Part shown: positions 42,876-51,315 of the stretch, piece after piece
Layout: the number at the start of each line of letters is the position of its first letter
Position numbering within the stretch: the stretch's first letter is position 1
From: Fulvivirga ulvae
GTDB taxonomy: Bacteria; Bacteroidota; Bacteroidia; Cytophagales; Cyclobacteriaceae
NCBI RefSeq assembly: GCF_021389975.1
Contig: NZ_CP089981.1
Location: forward strand, 3,931,501 to 3,995,500
Length of the DNA: 64,000 nucleotides
Direction of reading: 5' to 3'
Position numbers and translations under genes: made by a program
Notes under the pieces: generated by a model
The model's input: the letters and a program-made list of their open reading frames with translations, nothing else
Database searches by the model: none
Told to the model about the DNA's origin: nothing

Positions 42876-45194
42876 ATGCCGGATAACCAGGAAAAAATTG
42901 ATGAGCTCCTTGAAAAACTGGAAACGCTTTTGTTTCGTCAGCAACAATTCAAGACTGAAATAGATCAATTGCGATCAGAAATATACAAATTGAAAGGAAC
43001 GCATGCTCCAAAGGAAGAGCGGCCTTTCGTAGCAGAGTTAACATCTCCAAAACCTGCCACTGAACCAGTGAAGGCAGCTGCGGAGGAAAAGAAAAAGGTA
43101 AGTATTAGTCAAGCTGCCATAAGCAAGGCTTTGCCCAATGCGAAATCAGATTTTGAGAAATTTATCGGTGAAAACCTGATCAGTAAAATTGGTATAGCCA
43201 TTACTGTTTTTGGTGTGGCGGTTGGGGCTAAATATGCAATTGATAACCAGCTGATTAGTCCGTTAACCAGGATCATTTTGGGATATCTCATTGGCGGAGG
43301 GCTTTTAGCTTTAGCCTTTAAACTAAAACCAAAGTATGAAAACTTTAGCGCTGTATTGCTGAGTGGAGCTATGGCTATTATGTATTTCATCACTTTTGCG
43401 GCGTACTCGTTTTATGAGCTCTTCCCTCAATCGGTGGCCTTTGTGCTGATGGTAGTATTTACCGCATTTACTGTATTTGCAGCACTACAGTATAATCGGC
43501 CGGTTATTGCACATATTGGTTTGGTGGGCGCATACGCAGTACCCTTTCTGTTAAGCGATGGTTCCGGTAAAGCCGGTGCTTTATTTGCCTACATAGCCAT
43601 TATCAATTCAGGTATCCTCCTTGTGGCCATTAAGAAATACTGGAAATCACTTTACTATGCCGCATTTGTCCTGACGTGGCTTATTTATAGCGTATGGTAC
43701 CTGGATAGGTACACTCAGGAATATTTCAGCCTGGCATTTATTTTCCTCAGCATTTATTTTATTATTTTCTATATCGCATTCCTGTCATATAAGCTTATCA
43801 GGAAAGAGAAGTATGGAAAAGGTGACGTGGTGCTGCTTCTCCTCAATTCTTTTATATTCTATGCTTTTGGTTTTGATACCTTACAAAGTACTGAGGTAGG
43901 CAAGCATTTGGTAGGACTCTTCAGTTTGGGTAATGGCGTAATACATGCTATGGTGAGTTATGTTATTTATCGCAAACAGCAGGCTGATAAGAACCTCTTT
44001 TATATGGCAGTAGGGCTGGTTATGGTTTTTGTTACTATTTCGGTACCAGTACAGCTGGACGGAAATTGGGTCACTTTACTGTGGGTAGGTGAGGCTACAC
44101 TGCTTTTCTGGATAGGCAGAAGCAAAAATGTACCCATCTATGAAAAACTGTCATACCCACTCATGGCGCTGGCGTTTGTCAGCCTGCTTCATGACTGGTC
44201 AGAAAATTATGAGAACTACTATTACGATGATTCAGGTGTAAGAACTGCATTTCTATGGAATATTAATTTCCTCACCTCAATATTATTTGCAGGAGCCTTT
44301 GGGTTTATAACTTATCTGAACGCCAGAGTACCGTTGCAGGAAAATTTTACAGATAAAAGAGGGGTCTTTAAAATTATTCGTTACGTTATACCGGCGATAT
44401 TTCTGATTACGCTTTATAACGCTTTTCAGATTGAAATAGCCAACTACTGGGACCAGCTCTTTATGGATTCGGAGGTACAGGCTGAAATCTATCAACGAAA
44501 TTTTGCTCTGGAGTTTTTTAAAAGCATATGGGTACTTAATTACACCATGCTCTTTCTGTCCGTACTATCATTGACCAATATCAGGAAAGTGAGAAATAAG
44601 GTGCTGGCATACATCAACATTGTATTTAACCTTTTCGTGCTGCTAGTATTTTTAACGCAGGGGCTACTTGCCTTAAGTGAGTTAAGGGAGTTTTATATTG
44701 ATCAGTCACTGGCTGAGTACTATAGCCGCGGACCTTTTTATATTGGGATACGCTATGTAAGCTTTGCATTCGTAGCATTGCTGATGTTCTCCATCTATAG
44801 TTATATGAAATCATTCTTTACAGCGGCAGACTTTAAGAGGGCTTTCTATCTTATTTTACATATCACTATACTTTGGGTAATAAGCAGTGAATTGATCAGT
44901 GGGATGGATCTGGCAGGCTCTACACAATCGTATAAGTTAGGGTTAAGTATTTTATGGGGACTTTATGCAGTATTGCTTATCATATTAGGTATTATTAAAC
45001 GGCAAAAGTACTTGCGTATCGCTGCTATTGCCCTTTTTGGAGTTACATTGATTAAACTTTTTCTATACGACCTGGCCGCATTGGATACCATCGGTAAAAC
45101 CATTGTACTGGTTTCGTTAGGGGTTTTACTGCTCTTAATTTCTTTTCTATATAATAAATACAAACATGTTATTTCCGATGAGATTCAGAATTAG
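42876..45194 (+). CDS. DUF2339 polytopic membrane protein
   Basis: This is a 772-residue protein with an N-terminal coiled coil at 1-40 (NQEKIDELLEKLETLLFRQQQ), a proline/alanine-rich linker, and then 18-20 predicted membrane helices to the end. Glycine-rich helices GKIGIAITVFGVAVGAKYAI and GYLIGGGLLALAFKL match DUF2339. The function is unknown; the paired DUF2339/DUF3999 genes recur in several phyla. Its 3' end overlaps the next gene's start. Confidence 0.88.
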   Translation: MPDNQEKIDELLEKLETLLFRQQQFKTEIDQLRSEIYKLKGTHAPKEERPFVAELTSPKPATEPVKAAAEEKKKVSISQAAISKALPNAKSDFEKFIGENLISKIGIAITVFGVAVGAKYAIDNQLISPLTRIILGYLIGGGLLALAFKLKPKYENFSAVLLSGAMAIMYFITFAAYSFYELFPQSVAFVLMVVFTAFTVFAALQYNRPVIAHIGLVGAYAVPFLLSDGSGKAGALFAYIAIINSGILLVAIKKYWKSLYYAAFVLTWLIYSVWYLDRYTQEYFSLAFIFLSIYFIIFYIAFLSYKLIRKEKYGKGDVVLLLLNSFIFYAFGFDTLQSTEVGKHLVGLFSLGNGVIHAMVSYVIYRKQQADKNLFYMAVGLVMVFVTISVPVQLDGNWVTLLWVGEATLLFWIGRSKNVPIYEKLSYPLMALAFVSLLHDWSENYENYYYDDSGVRTAFLWNINFLTSILFAGAFGFITYLNARVPLQENFTDKRGVFKIIRYVIPAIFLITLYNAFQIEIANYWDQLFMDSEVQAEIYQRNFALEFFKSIWVLNYTMLFLSVLSLTNIRKVRNKVLAYINIVFNLFVLLVFLTQGLLALSELREFYIDQSLAEYYSRGPFYIGIRYVSFAFVALLMFSIYSYMKSFFTAADFKRAFYLILHITILWVISSELISGMDLAGSTQSYKLGLSILWGLYAVLLIILGIIKRQKYLRIAAIALFGVTLIKLFLYDLAALDTIGKTIVLVSLGVLLLLISFLYNKYKHVISDEIQN

Positions 45195-46413
45195 TCTTCT
45201 GGCAATTTTTTTGATCACTTTTGTATCTGGTTTCTGCTTTTGCCAAATGAAAAATTATAAATATAAGCGGGCACTGGGAGAAGTGTCTGATACATGGCAC
45301 AAAGTGGTATTACCCACTGACATATTCGGAAAAGTATCCGCAGGCTTATCAGACCTGAGAATTTATGGCATCACTACCTCACATGATACGCTTGAGGCAC
45401 CTTATGTACTTCGCGTAACTGATGATGTTTATACAAGACAACAGGTTCAGTTTAACCTGATTAATACAGTACATAATAGCAAAGGCTACTATTATACTTT
45501 TGAAGTACCCACATCTGCAGGCATTAACCATATTGAGTTAGATTTTCAGGGTGATAATTATGACAGATACGTTAACCTGGAGGGTAGTCAGGATCAAAAA
45601 GAATGGTATGTAATATTGAAAGAATCCAGAGTTTTGTCGATTAAAAATGCCCAAACACATTATACTTTCAACTCCCTTTCTTTTCCGGTAGTGCAATACC
45701 AGTATCTCCGCTTATTTATCCCTGAAAATGGTACGGTGCCAGTGCTGAATTCGGCACGACTTACAGAAGAAGTATTTAACCCCGGAGAGTATGTAACACA
45801 CAATATTCAAAATACGGAAAGCACAGAGAATAATGAAAAAAAACAGACGGAGATAATGCTGGATATGGGAGGTGTTGTGCCTGTGGCACAGATAAAAATT
45901 CATGTTTCTGACGAATTTGATTTTTACAGGCCTGTTATCGTAGAATATCTGTATGACAGCATAAAAACCCCTAACGGCTGGAAAGAACGATACAGGACGG
46001 CCTATAACGGCACGCTTAGTTCCCTGGAAAATAATGAGTTGAAATTTCGCAGCGTGTTTACAGATAAAGTAAAAATCACGATCCACAATTTCGATAATAA
46101 TCCTTTACATACCGATAGTTTTCTAGTGAAAGGAAATGTATATGAGCTACATGCCAGATTTACTGAACTCGCTACCTATGTATTAGCCTATGGTAATGAT
46201 CGTTCTGCCACCCCGAACTATGACATTGTTAACTTCACCAATAATATTCCGAAAGACCTGCCTGCCCTGGCAGTGGGAGAGGAAGAAATTATAACCAAAG
46301 GACCAATAGATGCAACCGGTCCGCTTTTTGTAAATAAGGCCTGGCTTTGGGCAGTTATGGGGCTCATTATTTTTGTTTTGGGATGGTTTTCCATCCATAT
46401 GATAAGGAAATAA
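45178..46413 (+). CDS. DUF3999 family membrane protein
   Basis: This is a 411-residue protein with a signal/anchor at about 5-20 (SLLAIFLITFVSGFCF). Two beta-rich domains resemble discoidin or carbohydrate-binding modules (IELDFQGDNYDRYVNLEGSQDQ, KIHVSDEFDFYRPVIVEY). A C-terminal membrane helix (WLWAVMGLIIFVLGWF) ends in a short cytoplasmic tail. DUF3999 is typically paired with DUF2339, as here. ATG 45178 is preferred; ATG 45166 would extend the overlap with DUF2339 to 29 bp. The function is unknown, probably at the cell surface. Confidence 0.82.
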   Translation: MRFRISLLAIFLITFVSGFCFCQMKNYKYKRALGEVSDTWHKVVLPTDIFGKVSAGLSDLRIYGITTSHDTLEAPYVLRVTDDVYTRQQVQFNLINTVHNSKGYYYTFEVPTSAGINHIELDFQGDNYDRYVNLEGSQDQKEWYVILKESRVLSIKNAQTHYTFNSLSFPVVQYQYLRLFIPENGTVPVLNSARLTEEVFNPGEYVTHNIQNTESTENNEKKQTEIMLDMGGVVPVAQIKIHVSDEFDFYRPVIVEYLYDSIKTPNGWKERYRTAYNGTLSSLENNELKFRSVFTDKVKITIHNFDNNPLHTDSFLVKGNVYELHARFTELATYVLAYGNDRSATPNYDIVNFTNNIPKDLPALAVGEEEIITKGPIDATGPLFVNKAWLWAVMGLIIFVLGWFSIHMIRK

Positions 46414-46548
46414 TTTGCCAGTTGATAATTTGGAAAAGCCAGTTGCAAAAAATATGGTAAATTAAGAGTGATCTTAAACCAGGCTGAAAATAGTGAACCT
46501 GTAAACTAGAGCAGTGAGCTAAGGAACAGGAAAAAAATCATTAACCCC

Positions 46549-46574
46549 TGTAACATTCGCTTGGTCGTGTCGTC
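46549..46574 (+). promoter_or_regulatory. ECF-type promoter upstream of the sigma gene
   Basis: TGTAAC (-35) at 46549-46554 is followed by a 16-bp spacer and CGTC (-10) at 46571-46574. GTAAC/CGTC resembles extracytoplasmic-function promoters and differs from the TAnnTTTG housekeeping form. It lies 14 bp upstream of the sigma start, so autoregulation by this sigma factor is likely. Confidence 0.5.
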
Positions 46575-46587
46575 TTGCCATTGAATC

Positions 46588-47106
46588 ATGAGTTTGGAAC
46601 AGTTTAAAACCCGGGTATTACCAGTTAAAGATAAGCTTTACCGCTTTGCACTGAGGTTCCTCAAAAACGAGGATGATGCAAGGGATGTTGTTCAGGAAGT
46701 ACTGATCAAAGTCTGGAATAAAAGAGCAGACATGGATCAGTTGGAGAACATGGAAGCCTGGTGTATGAGAATAACACGAAATGTTTCTCTTGACAGGCTA
46801 AAATCCAGGCACAGTAAATATACTGATCCGATAAAAGAAGGCTTTGACATAAGCAGCGGAGAAAGTGAAACGCCTTACCGTACAGCAGAAATGAGTGATA
46901 TGATGAAGAACATCGGCAGCTTCATAGAAGCACTACCGGAAAAACAACGTCAGATAATTCAACTGAGAGATGTGGAAGGATATAGTTACAAAGAGATCAG
47001 TGATATTCTGGATATAGATATGAATCAGGTGAAAGTAAACCTGTTTAGAGCGCGAAAAGCGGTAAAAGAAAGTTTATTAAATATCAACGCATATGGACTT
47101 GGATAG
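46588..47106 (+). CDS. ECF sigma factor with adjacent anti-sigma gene
   Basis: This is a 172-residue sigma-70 family protein. Region 2 is at about 10-75 (KDKLYRFALRFLKNEDDARDVVQEVLIKVW, in pieces). Region 4 is at about 115-165 (ALPEKQRQIIQLRDVEGYSYKEISDILDIDMNQVKVNLFRARKAV, in pieces). It overlaps the anti-sigma gene by 14 bp, a common arrangement that keeps the two proteins in balance. Confidence 0.93.
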   Translation: MSLEQFKTRVLPVKDKLYRFALRFLKNEDDARDVVQEVLIKVWNKRADMDQLENMEAWCMRITRNVSLDRLKSRHSKYTDPIKEGFDISSGESETPYRTAEMSDMMKNIGSFIEALPEKQRQIIQLRDVEGYSYKEISDILDIDMNQVKVNLFRARKAVKESLLNINAYGLG

Positions 47107-47620
47107 GATAGAGCAGTTGTTGGCTAAGTATTGGGATTGCGAGACCACGCTTGATGAGGAGAAAGAACTGAAAAAGTTTTTCAATTCGGAAAGTGTACCT
47201 GCCAGGTGGCAGTCAGTTGCCCCGCTGTTCAGGTACTACGAAAATGAAAGGGAAAAAGGCAGTTTGGATGGTCTGTTTGACGAGCAAATACTTGCCAGGA
47301 TAGAGGCAGATCAGCAGAGTCTGCAGACCGGCGGTAAGGGTAAAGTTGTTAGTATGTTTTACGATATAGCTAAAGTGGCAGCAGTAGCCCTCATACTGGT
47401 TACAGCCGGCTACTTCGTAAGAGAAGAATACCTTGATAAAAAGGATAAAATGGACCCTTATATTGCAGATACCTTTGAAGACCCGAAAGAGGCTTTTGAA
47501 GAAACGAAAAAGGCGCTGATGCTGATTTCCAAAAACTTCAACAAAGGGAGAAAAGAAGTCCAGAAAGTGGGCGTGTTTAACGAAGCCCAGGAAAAAATAA
47601 AAGAGACAGAAGCACTTTAA
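47093..47620 (+). CDS. Putative anti-sigma factor
   Basis: This is a 175-residue protein. Its cytoplasmic N-terminus (RIEQLLAKYWDCETTLDEEKEL) matches the zinc-poor anti-sigma pattern of Bacteroidota. One membrane helix lies at about 90-108 (DIAKVAAVALILVTAGYFV), and the exterior C-terminal part is charged and helical. No enzymatic motif is seen. Its ATG lies inside the sigma gene (14-bp overlap). It probably sequesters the sigma factor at the membrane and releases it on envelope stress; this is inference from arrangement and topology. Confidence 0.75.
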   Translation: MDLDRIEQLLAKYWDCETTLDEEKELKKFFNSESVPARWQSVAPLFRYYENEREKGSLDGLFDEQILARIEADQQSLQTGGKGKVVSMFYDIAKVAAVALILVTAGYFVREEYLDKKDKMDPYIADTFEDPKEAFEETKKALMLISKNFNKGRKEVQKVGVFNEAQEKIKETEAL

Positions 47621-47630
47621 ATATATAAAA

Positions 47631-48158
47631 ATGAAAAAGGTAATAGTATTGATCGTCGGCATGATGATCACTGTTCATCTGAATGCGCAGGATGCCATCA
47701 GCAAATTTTTTAGCAAATATGAGAGCGATACTGATTTTACGCATGTATCAGTTACCAGTCGTATGTTTGGCTTGTTTACTAATCTGGAGATGGACAGCAA
47801 GGAAGATCAGGAGGTGATGGATGCCATTAGCAAACTGAAGGGATTAAAAATACTTGCTAAAGAGAATACCACCAAGGGAAAGGAACTATACAAAGAAGCT
47901 TTCTCGCTGATTCCAAAAAGTGAATATGATGAGCTGATGTCCGTAAGAGATGAAGACAAAGACATGAAGTTCATGATCAAAGAAAAAGACGGTAAGATCA
48001 GCGAGCTACTTATGGTCATGGGGGGAAATAACGAATTCTTCATCCTGACACTTTTTGGAGAGATTGATCTTAAGCAGATTTCCAAAATTTCAAAGGCGAT
48101 GGATATTGATGGCCTTGAGGGGCTTGAAAAGTTGGACGGTAATAAAAAGGACAAATAG
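47631..48158 (+). CDS. DUF4252 exported protein 1
   Basis: This is a 175-residue protein with a signal peptide at 1-19 (MKKVIVLIVGMMITVHLNAQ). The DUF4252 core begins at FFSKYESDTDFTHVSVTSRMFGLF and continues through LKGLKILAKENTTKGKELYK, with a C-terminal helix. The family is confined to Bacteroidota and its role is unknown. It starts 10 bp after the anti-sigma gene, so the sigma factor probably controls it. Confidence 0.86.
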   Translation: MKKVIVLIVGMMITVHLNAQDAISKFFSKYESDTDFTHVSVTSRMFGLFTNLEMDSKEDQEVMDAISKLKGLKILAKENTTKGKELYKEAFSLIPKSEYDELMSVRDEDKDMKFMIKEKDGKISELLMVMGGNNEFFILTLFGEIDLKQISKISKAMDIDGLEGLEKLDGNKKDK

Positions 48159-48202
48159 AAACTCAAACTAAATAAAGGTAAAACTCAAAATAAATTTAAA
48201 TT

Positions 48203-48706
48203 ATGAAAAAGTTAATCGTAGCATTAGTACTTGTTGGTACTGTAAGCTTTAGCTGGGCACAAAGCAAAACAGTACAGGACTTTCAAAACAAATACAAGGA
48301 TGACCGTGATGCAAAAGTAGTCTCACTTAATGGCAGCCTTTTTGAACTTATAGGTTCCATCGCTTCCTATGATGAGGGGGATGAAGATGCAAAGACCATT
48401 GCCAGAATAGCAAAAGGGATTCAATCTATGGAAATATTGGCAATACCCATGCACAAGTCAGGATTTGACAGCAAATCTATGGATGATATGAGGAGTGCAC
48501 TCAAGAAGGAAAAATACGAAGAACTCATGACTGTAAAAGAAGGTAGCAACCGCATGTATTTCATGACTCAGGGCACTGATTCGCAGGTTAAGAATATGCT
48601 GGTAATTATGAAAGAAGATGAGGAGTTTATGGTGATGAGTATTAACGGAACCCTGGAAATGAAAGACCTGGCCTATTTGGCTAAAAATCATAAAAACTGG
48701 GAGTAA
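48203..48706 (+). CDS. DUF4252 exported protein 2
   Basis: This is a 167-residue protein with a signal peptide at 1-20 (MKKLIVALVLVGTVSFSWAQ), then FQNKYKDDRDAKVVSLNGSLFELIGSI and SMEILAIPMHKSGFDSKSMDDMR. It shares the layout of its neighbours but only modest sequence identity, so the copies are old. A terminator follows 15 bp downstream. Confidence 0.84.
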   Translation: MKKLIVALVLVGTVSFSWAQSKTVQDFQNKYKDDRDAKVVSLNGSLFELIGSIASYDEGDEDAKTIARIAKGIQSMEILAIPMHKSGFDSKSMDDMRSALKKEKYEELMTVKEGSNRMYFMTQGTDSQVKNMLVIMKEDEEFMVMSINGTLEMKDLAYLAKNHKNWE

Positions 48707-48720
48707 TACACGAATTAATA

Positions 48721-48765
48721 AATCCCCTGGTACTGAAATATTTACATTGTCAGAGCCAGGGGATT
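48721..48765 (+). terminator. Intrinsic terminator between the second and third DUF4252 genes
   Basis: AATCCCCTGG at 48721-48730 pairs with CCAGGGGATT at 48756-48765 and is followed by TTGTTATTTT. The loop of 25 nt is long but the 10-bp stem is perfect. The third copy therefore may have its own promoter or arise by read-through. Confidence 0.65.
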
Positions 48766-48808
48766 TTGTTATTTTAGGGAGGGTTCAAATGATTAAAGAG
48801 ACGTAATT

Positions 48809-49285
48809 ATGAAAAAGTTATCAACTATACTCATAGTGGTTTGTGTGGCCCTTGCGGTTTCAGCATCCGGTCAGAGCAAAACTACCAGGGCATTTGCCGA
48901 AAAGTACGATGATGCATTTACACTTTTCTTCTACAACAATACTTTGCACATGCTCAATCAGGAAGATAATAAAGAGTTTGAAGCATTGATCAAAGACATA
49001 GATAAAATGAAGTTTATCCGTGTGAGTAAGAAAGAAAATAACCTCACGGACGTCGATTTTAAAAACATGGCAGATAAATACCATGACGAAGACTTTGAAG
49101 ACCTGATGACGATGAGCCATGAGGGTATGAATATCAATGTCTATATTCAGGAAGAAGATGGTGTTACCACAGGACTCGTACTTCTAATGAGCGATGCAGA
49201 GAGCTTTTCTATTCTGGACATCATTGGCTCGGTTCCATTGAATAAACTGGCTAATCTCATTTCAAAAGTTCAGGATATCAACTAA
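48809..49285 (+). CDS. DUF4252 exported protein 3
   Basis: This is a 158-residue protein with a signal peptide at 1-21 (MKKLSTILIVVCVALAVSASG). The core FAEKYDDAFTLFFYNNTLHMLN and a following helical region match DUF4252, the most divergent of the three. It follows a terminator, so expression may be uncoupled from the operon. The function is unknown. Confidence 0.78.
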   Translation: MKKLSTILIVVCVALAVSASGQSKTTRAFAEKYDDAFTLFFYNNTLHMLNQEDNKEFEALIKDIDKMKFIRVSKKENNLTDVDFKNMADKYHDEDFEDLMTMSHEGMNINVYIQEEDGVTTGLVLLMSDAESFSILDIIGSVPLNKLANLISKVQDIN

Positions 49286-49411
49286 CTTATCAGGATAATT
49301 CTCCATTTAGCAGTATGCTAAACCCCTTTTCATTTCTTCTGTATAGAAGCTGGTTTCATACGTATCTTAGAATGACGAGGGACCTGTAATTTTTTAAGTA
49401 AATAGACTACA

Positions 49412-50311
49412 TTGGATACAGTTTTAAAAATAGATAACCTTACCAAGCACTACGGGCGTATAACAGCGGTTAAAAATTTATCTCTTGAGGTACAGCGCGG
49501 AAACGTATTTGGCATACTGGGGCCGAACGGTAGCGGAAAGACAACTACACTCGGTATATTATTGGATGTAATCAACAAAACGAGCGGTACCTTCAGTTGG
49601 TTTGGACTGCCTCCGGGTAAGGAAGTGAGAAAAAAGATCGGGGCTATCCTGGAAACACCGATATTTTACCCTTATTTGTCGGCAGTGAAAAACCTTGAAA
49701 TAGTAGCCGAAATCAAAGGTGCCCCAATAGAAAATATCGACAGGGTTCTGCAAAAGGTTGAATTATACGAGAGGCGTTTTGATAAGTTCAGAACCTATTC
49801 ACTTGGCATGAAACAGCGCTTATCTATAGCTTCTGCGCTGCTATGCGACCCTGAGGTGATGATCCTTGATGAACCTACCAACGGGCTGGACCCTCAGGGT
49901 ATAGCCGAGATCAGGGAACTGATCAGGCAGATAGCCAAAGAGGGCAAGACAATTATACTGGCCAGTCACCTGTTAGACGAAGTTCAGAAGGTATGTACCC
50001 ATTTTTGTGTATTAAAACGGGGCACACTTTTATATTCAGGCAGTGTAGAGGATGTAAATAAAGGCGTGGAATCAGTAGAGGTAATGAGTGATGCCCAAGA
50101 TTTTCGGGGGGTGCTGGAGGCTTATAGCAAAGCCTCAAAAGTGGTAGAAGACAGCGGCAAATTCGTAGTGACCCTGGCAGATGGAACCCATGCATCAGAC
50201 CTTAACGCTTACCTTTTCAGTAAAGGGATTACAATATCTCACCTTTTGACTCAGAGAAAGAGTCTGGAAAAACAATTCCTGGAACTTTTAGCCGAATCAG
50301 ATAATGCTTAG
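49412..50311 (+). CDS. ABC transporter ATP-binding protein
   Basis: This is a 299-residue ATPase of the ABC-2 exporter class. Walker A is GILGPNGSGKTTTLGI, the signature is YSLGMKQRLSIAS, Walker B is EVMILDEPTNGLDPQG, and the H-loop is LASHLLDEVQKV. The start is TTG at 49412, because a stop lies three codons upstream and no ATG precedes the conserved fold; the protein still begins naturally with VLKIDNLTKHYG. It overlaps its permease by 8 bp. Confidence 0.93.
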   Translation: MDTVLKIDNLTKHYGRITAVKNLSLEVQRGNVFGILGPNGSGKTTTLGILLDVINKTSGTFSWFGLPPGKEVRKKIGAILETPIFYPYLSAVKNLEIVAEIKGAPIENIDRVLQKVELYERRFDKFRTYSLGMKQRLSIASALLCDPEVMILDEPTNGLDPQGIAEIRELIRQIAKEGKTIILASHLLDEVQKVCTHFCVLKRGTLLYSGSVEDVNKGVESVEVMSDAQDFRGVLEAYSKASKVVEDSGKFVVTLADGTHASDLNAYLFSKGITISHLLTQRKSLEKQFLELLAESDNA

Positions 50312-51104
50312 ACTATTACGAATTGACCTCAAAAAGCTAACGAATTACAGAGCATTTTGGGTATTGAATATTATGTATGGATTGTTGATCTTCAGCATTC
50401 CGGTGTCTGTAATGGAATTTTTAAAGTGGTTGAAAATAAAAGGGGCAGAGTTTGAAGGCTTTGACCCTATGAGGATTCCCATACTTCATTTTCCTGATAT
50501 CTGGCAAAATATCACCTATGTTTATACATTTCTTAAGATATTCCTCGCCATCGTTGTGATTATCTCTATTTCTAACGAGTACAGTTATAAAACCATCAGG
50601 CAGAACATTATAGATGGTATGAGCAGGATTGATTTTATAAAATCAAAACTTTTTACAATCCTGCTTTTAAGTCTGGGTTCAACGCTTTTTGTTTTTGTTA
50701 CCGGTTTGCTTACTGGTATGATCTATACGCCGGATTTGAGTTTTGCCGATGTATTCGTAGGCATCGAGTTCGTGCCGGCTTATTTTCTGGATCTGTTTAC
50801 TTATATGGTATTTGCTTTTTTACTTACAGTTTTACTAAAAAGGTCAGCACTCACAATATTCATACTATTACTATATACACCAATTGAATATGCCATATCA
50901 GCTTATATACCTGAGTCATTTGTCTTTATTACCGAATATTTTCCTCTGCATGCCATCAACAACCTTATCGAATTTCCATTTGCAAAATATTGGTTCCAGG
51001 AAATCCAGGATTTTGTAAGTATGTCTGCTGTGGGAGTGGTTTTGGCTTATCTTGTGTTATTTATTTATGCAATTCATTATAAGTTGAAAACCAGTGATTT
51101 ATAG
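50304..51104 (+). CDS. ABC-2 type transporter permease
   Basis: This is a 266-residue protein with about six membrane helices (AFWVLNIMYGLLIFSIPV, FLKIFLAIVVIISIS, LFTILLLSLGSTLFVFVTGLL, and others). It is typical of ABC-2 permeases that move lipids or drugs with the ATP-binding partner. A coupling region lies near the N-terminus. The substrate is not known. Confidence 0.9.
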   Translation: MLRLLRIDLKKLTNYRAFWVLNIMYGLLIFSIPVSVMEFLKWLKIKGAEFEGFDPMRIPILHFPDIWQNITYVYTFLKIFLAIVVIISISNEYSYKTIRQNIIDGMSRIDFIKSKLFTILLLSLGSTLFVFVTGLLTGMIYTPDLSFADVFVGIEFVPAYFLDLFTYMVFAFLLTVLLKRSALTIFILLLYTPIEYAISAYIPESFVFITEYFPLHAINNLIEFPFAKYWFQEIQDFVSMSAVGVVLAYLVLFIYAIHYKLKTSDL

Positions 51105-51199
51105 AATAGCTGTATTTTAGAAAAGGGATCTTTTTACAGACAAAAGTTATATTTTAACTTCCTGAGACAACACTGGGCTGATCTTATTTGATAAAGTAA

Positions 51200-51246
51200 G
51201 CCAATTTTTCTATTTTGCGCCCGCTAGTTCCTGAATTGGCAGGCGC
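51200..51246. repeat. Two mutually exclusive hairpins upstream of the OmpA-family gene
   Basis: GCCAATT at 51200-51206 pairs with AATTGGC at 51234-51240, and GCGCC at 51217-51221 pairs with GGCGC at 51242-51246. They overlap, so only one can form at a time. This lies in the 211-bp gap between the permease and the OmpA-family gene; no other structure is seen there. Confidence 0.35.
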
Positions 51247-51315
51247 TTATAAATTTTTATATTATTTGATGACCATAGACAGTTGGCTTTGACTATTGTA
51301 TCAATGTAATATTAC

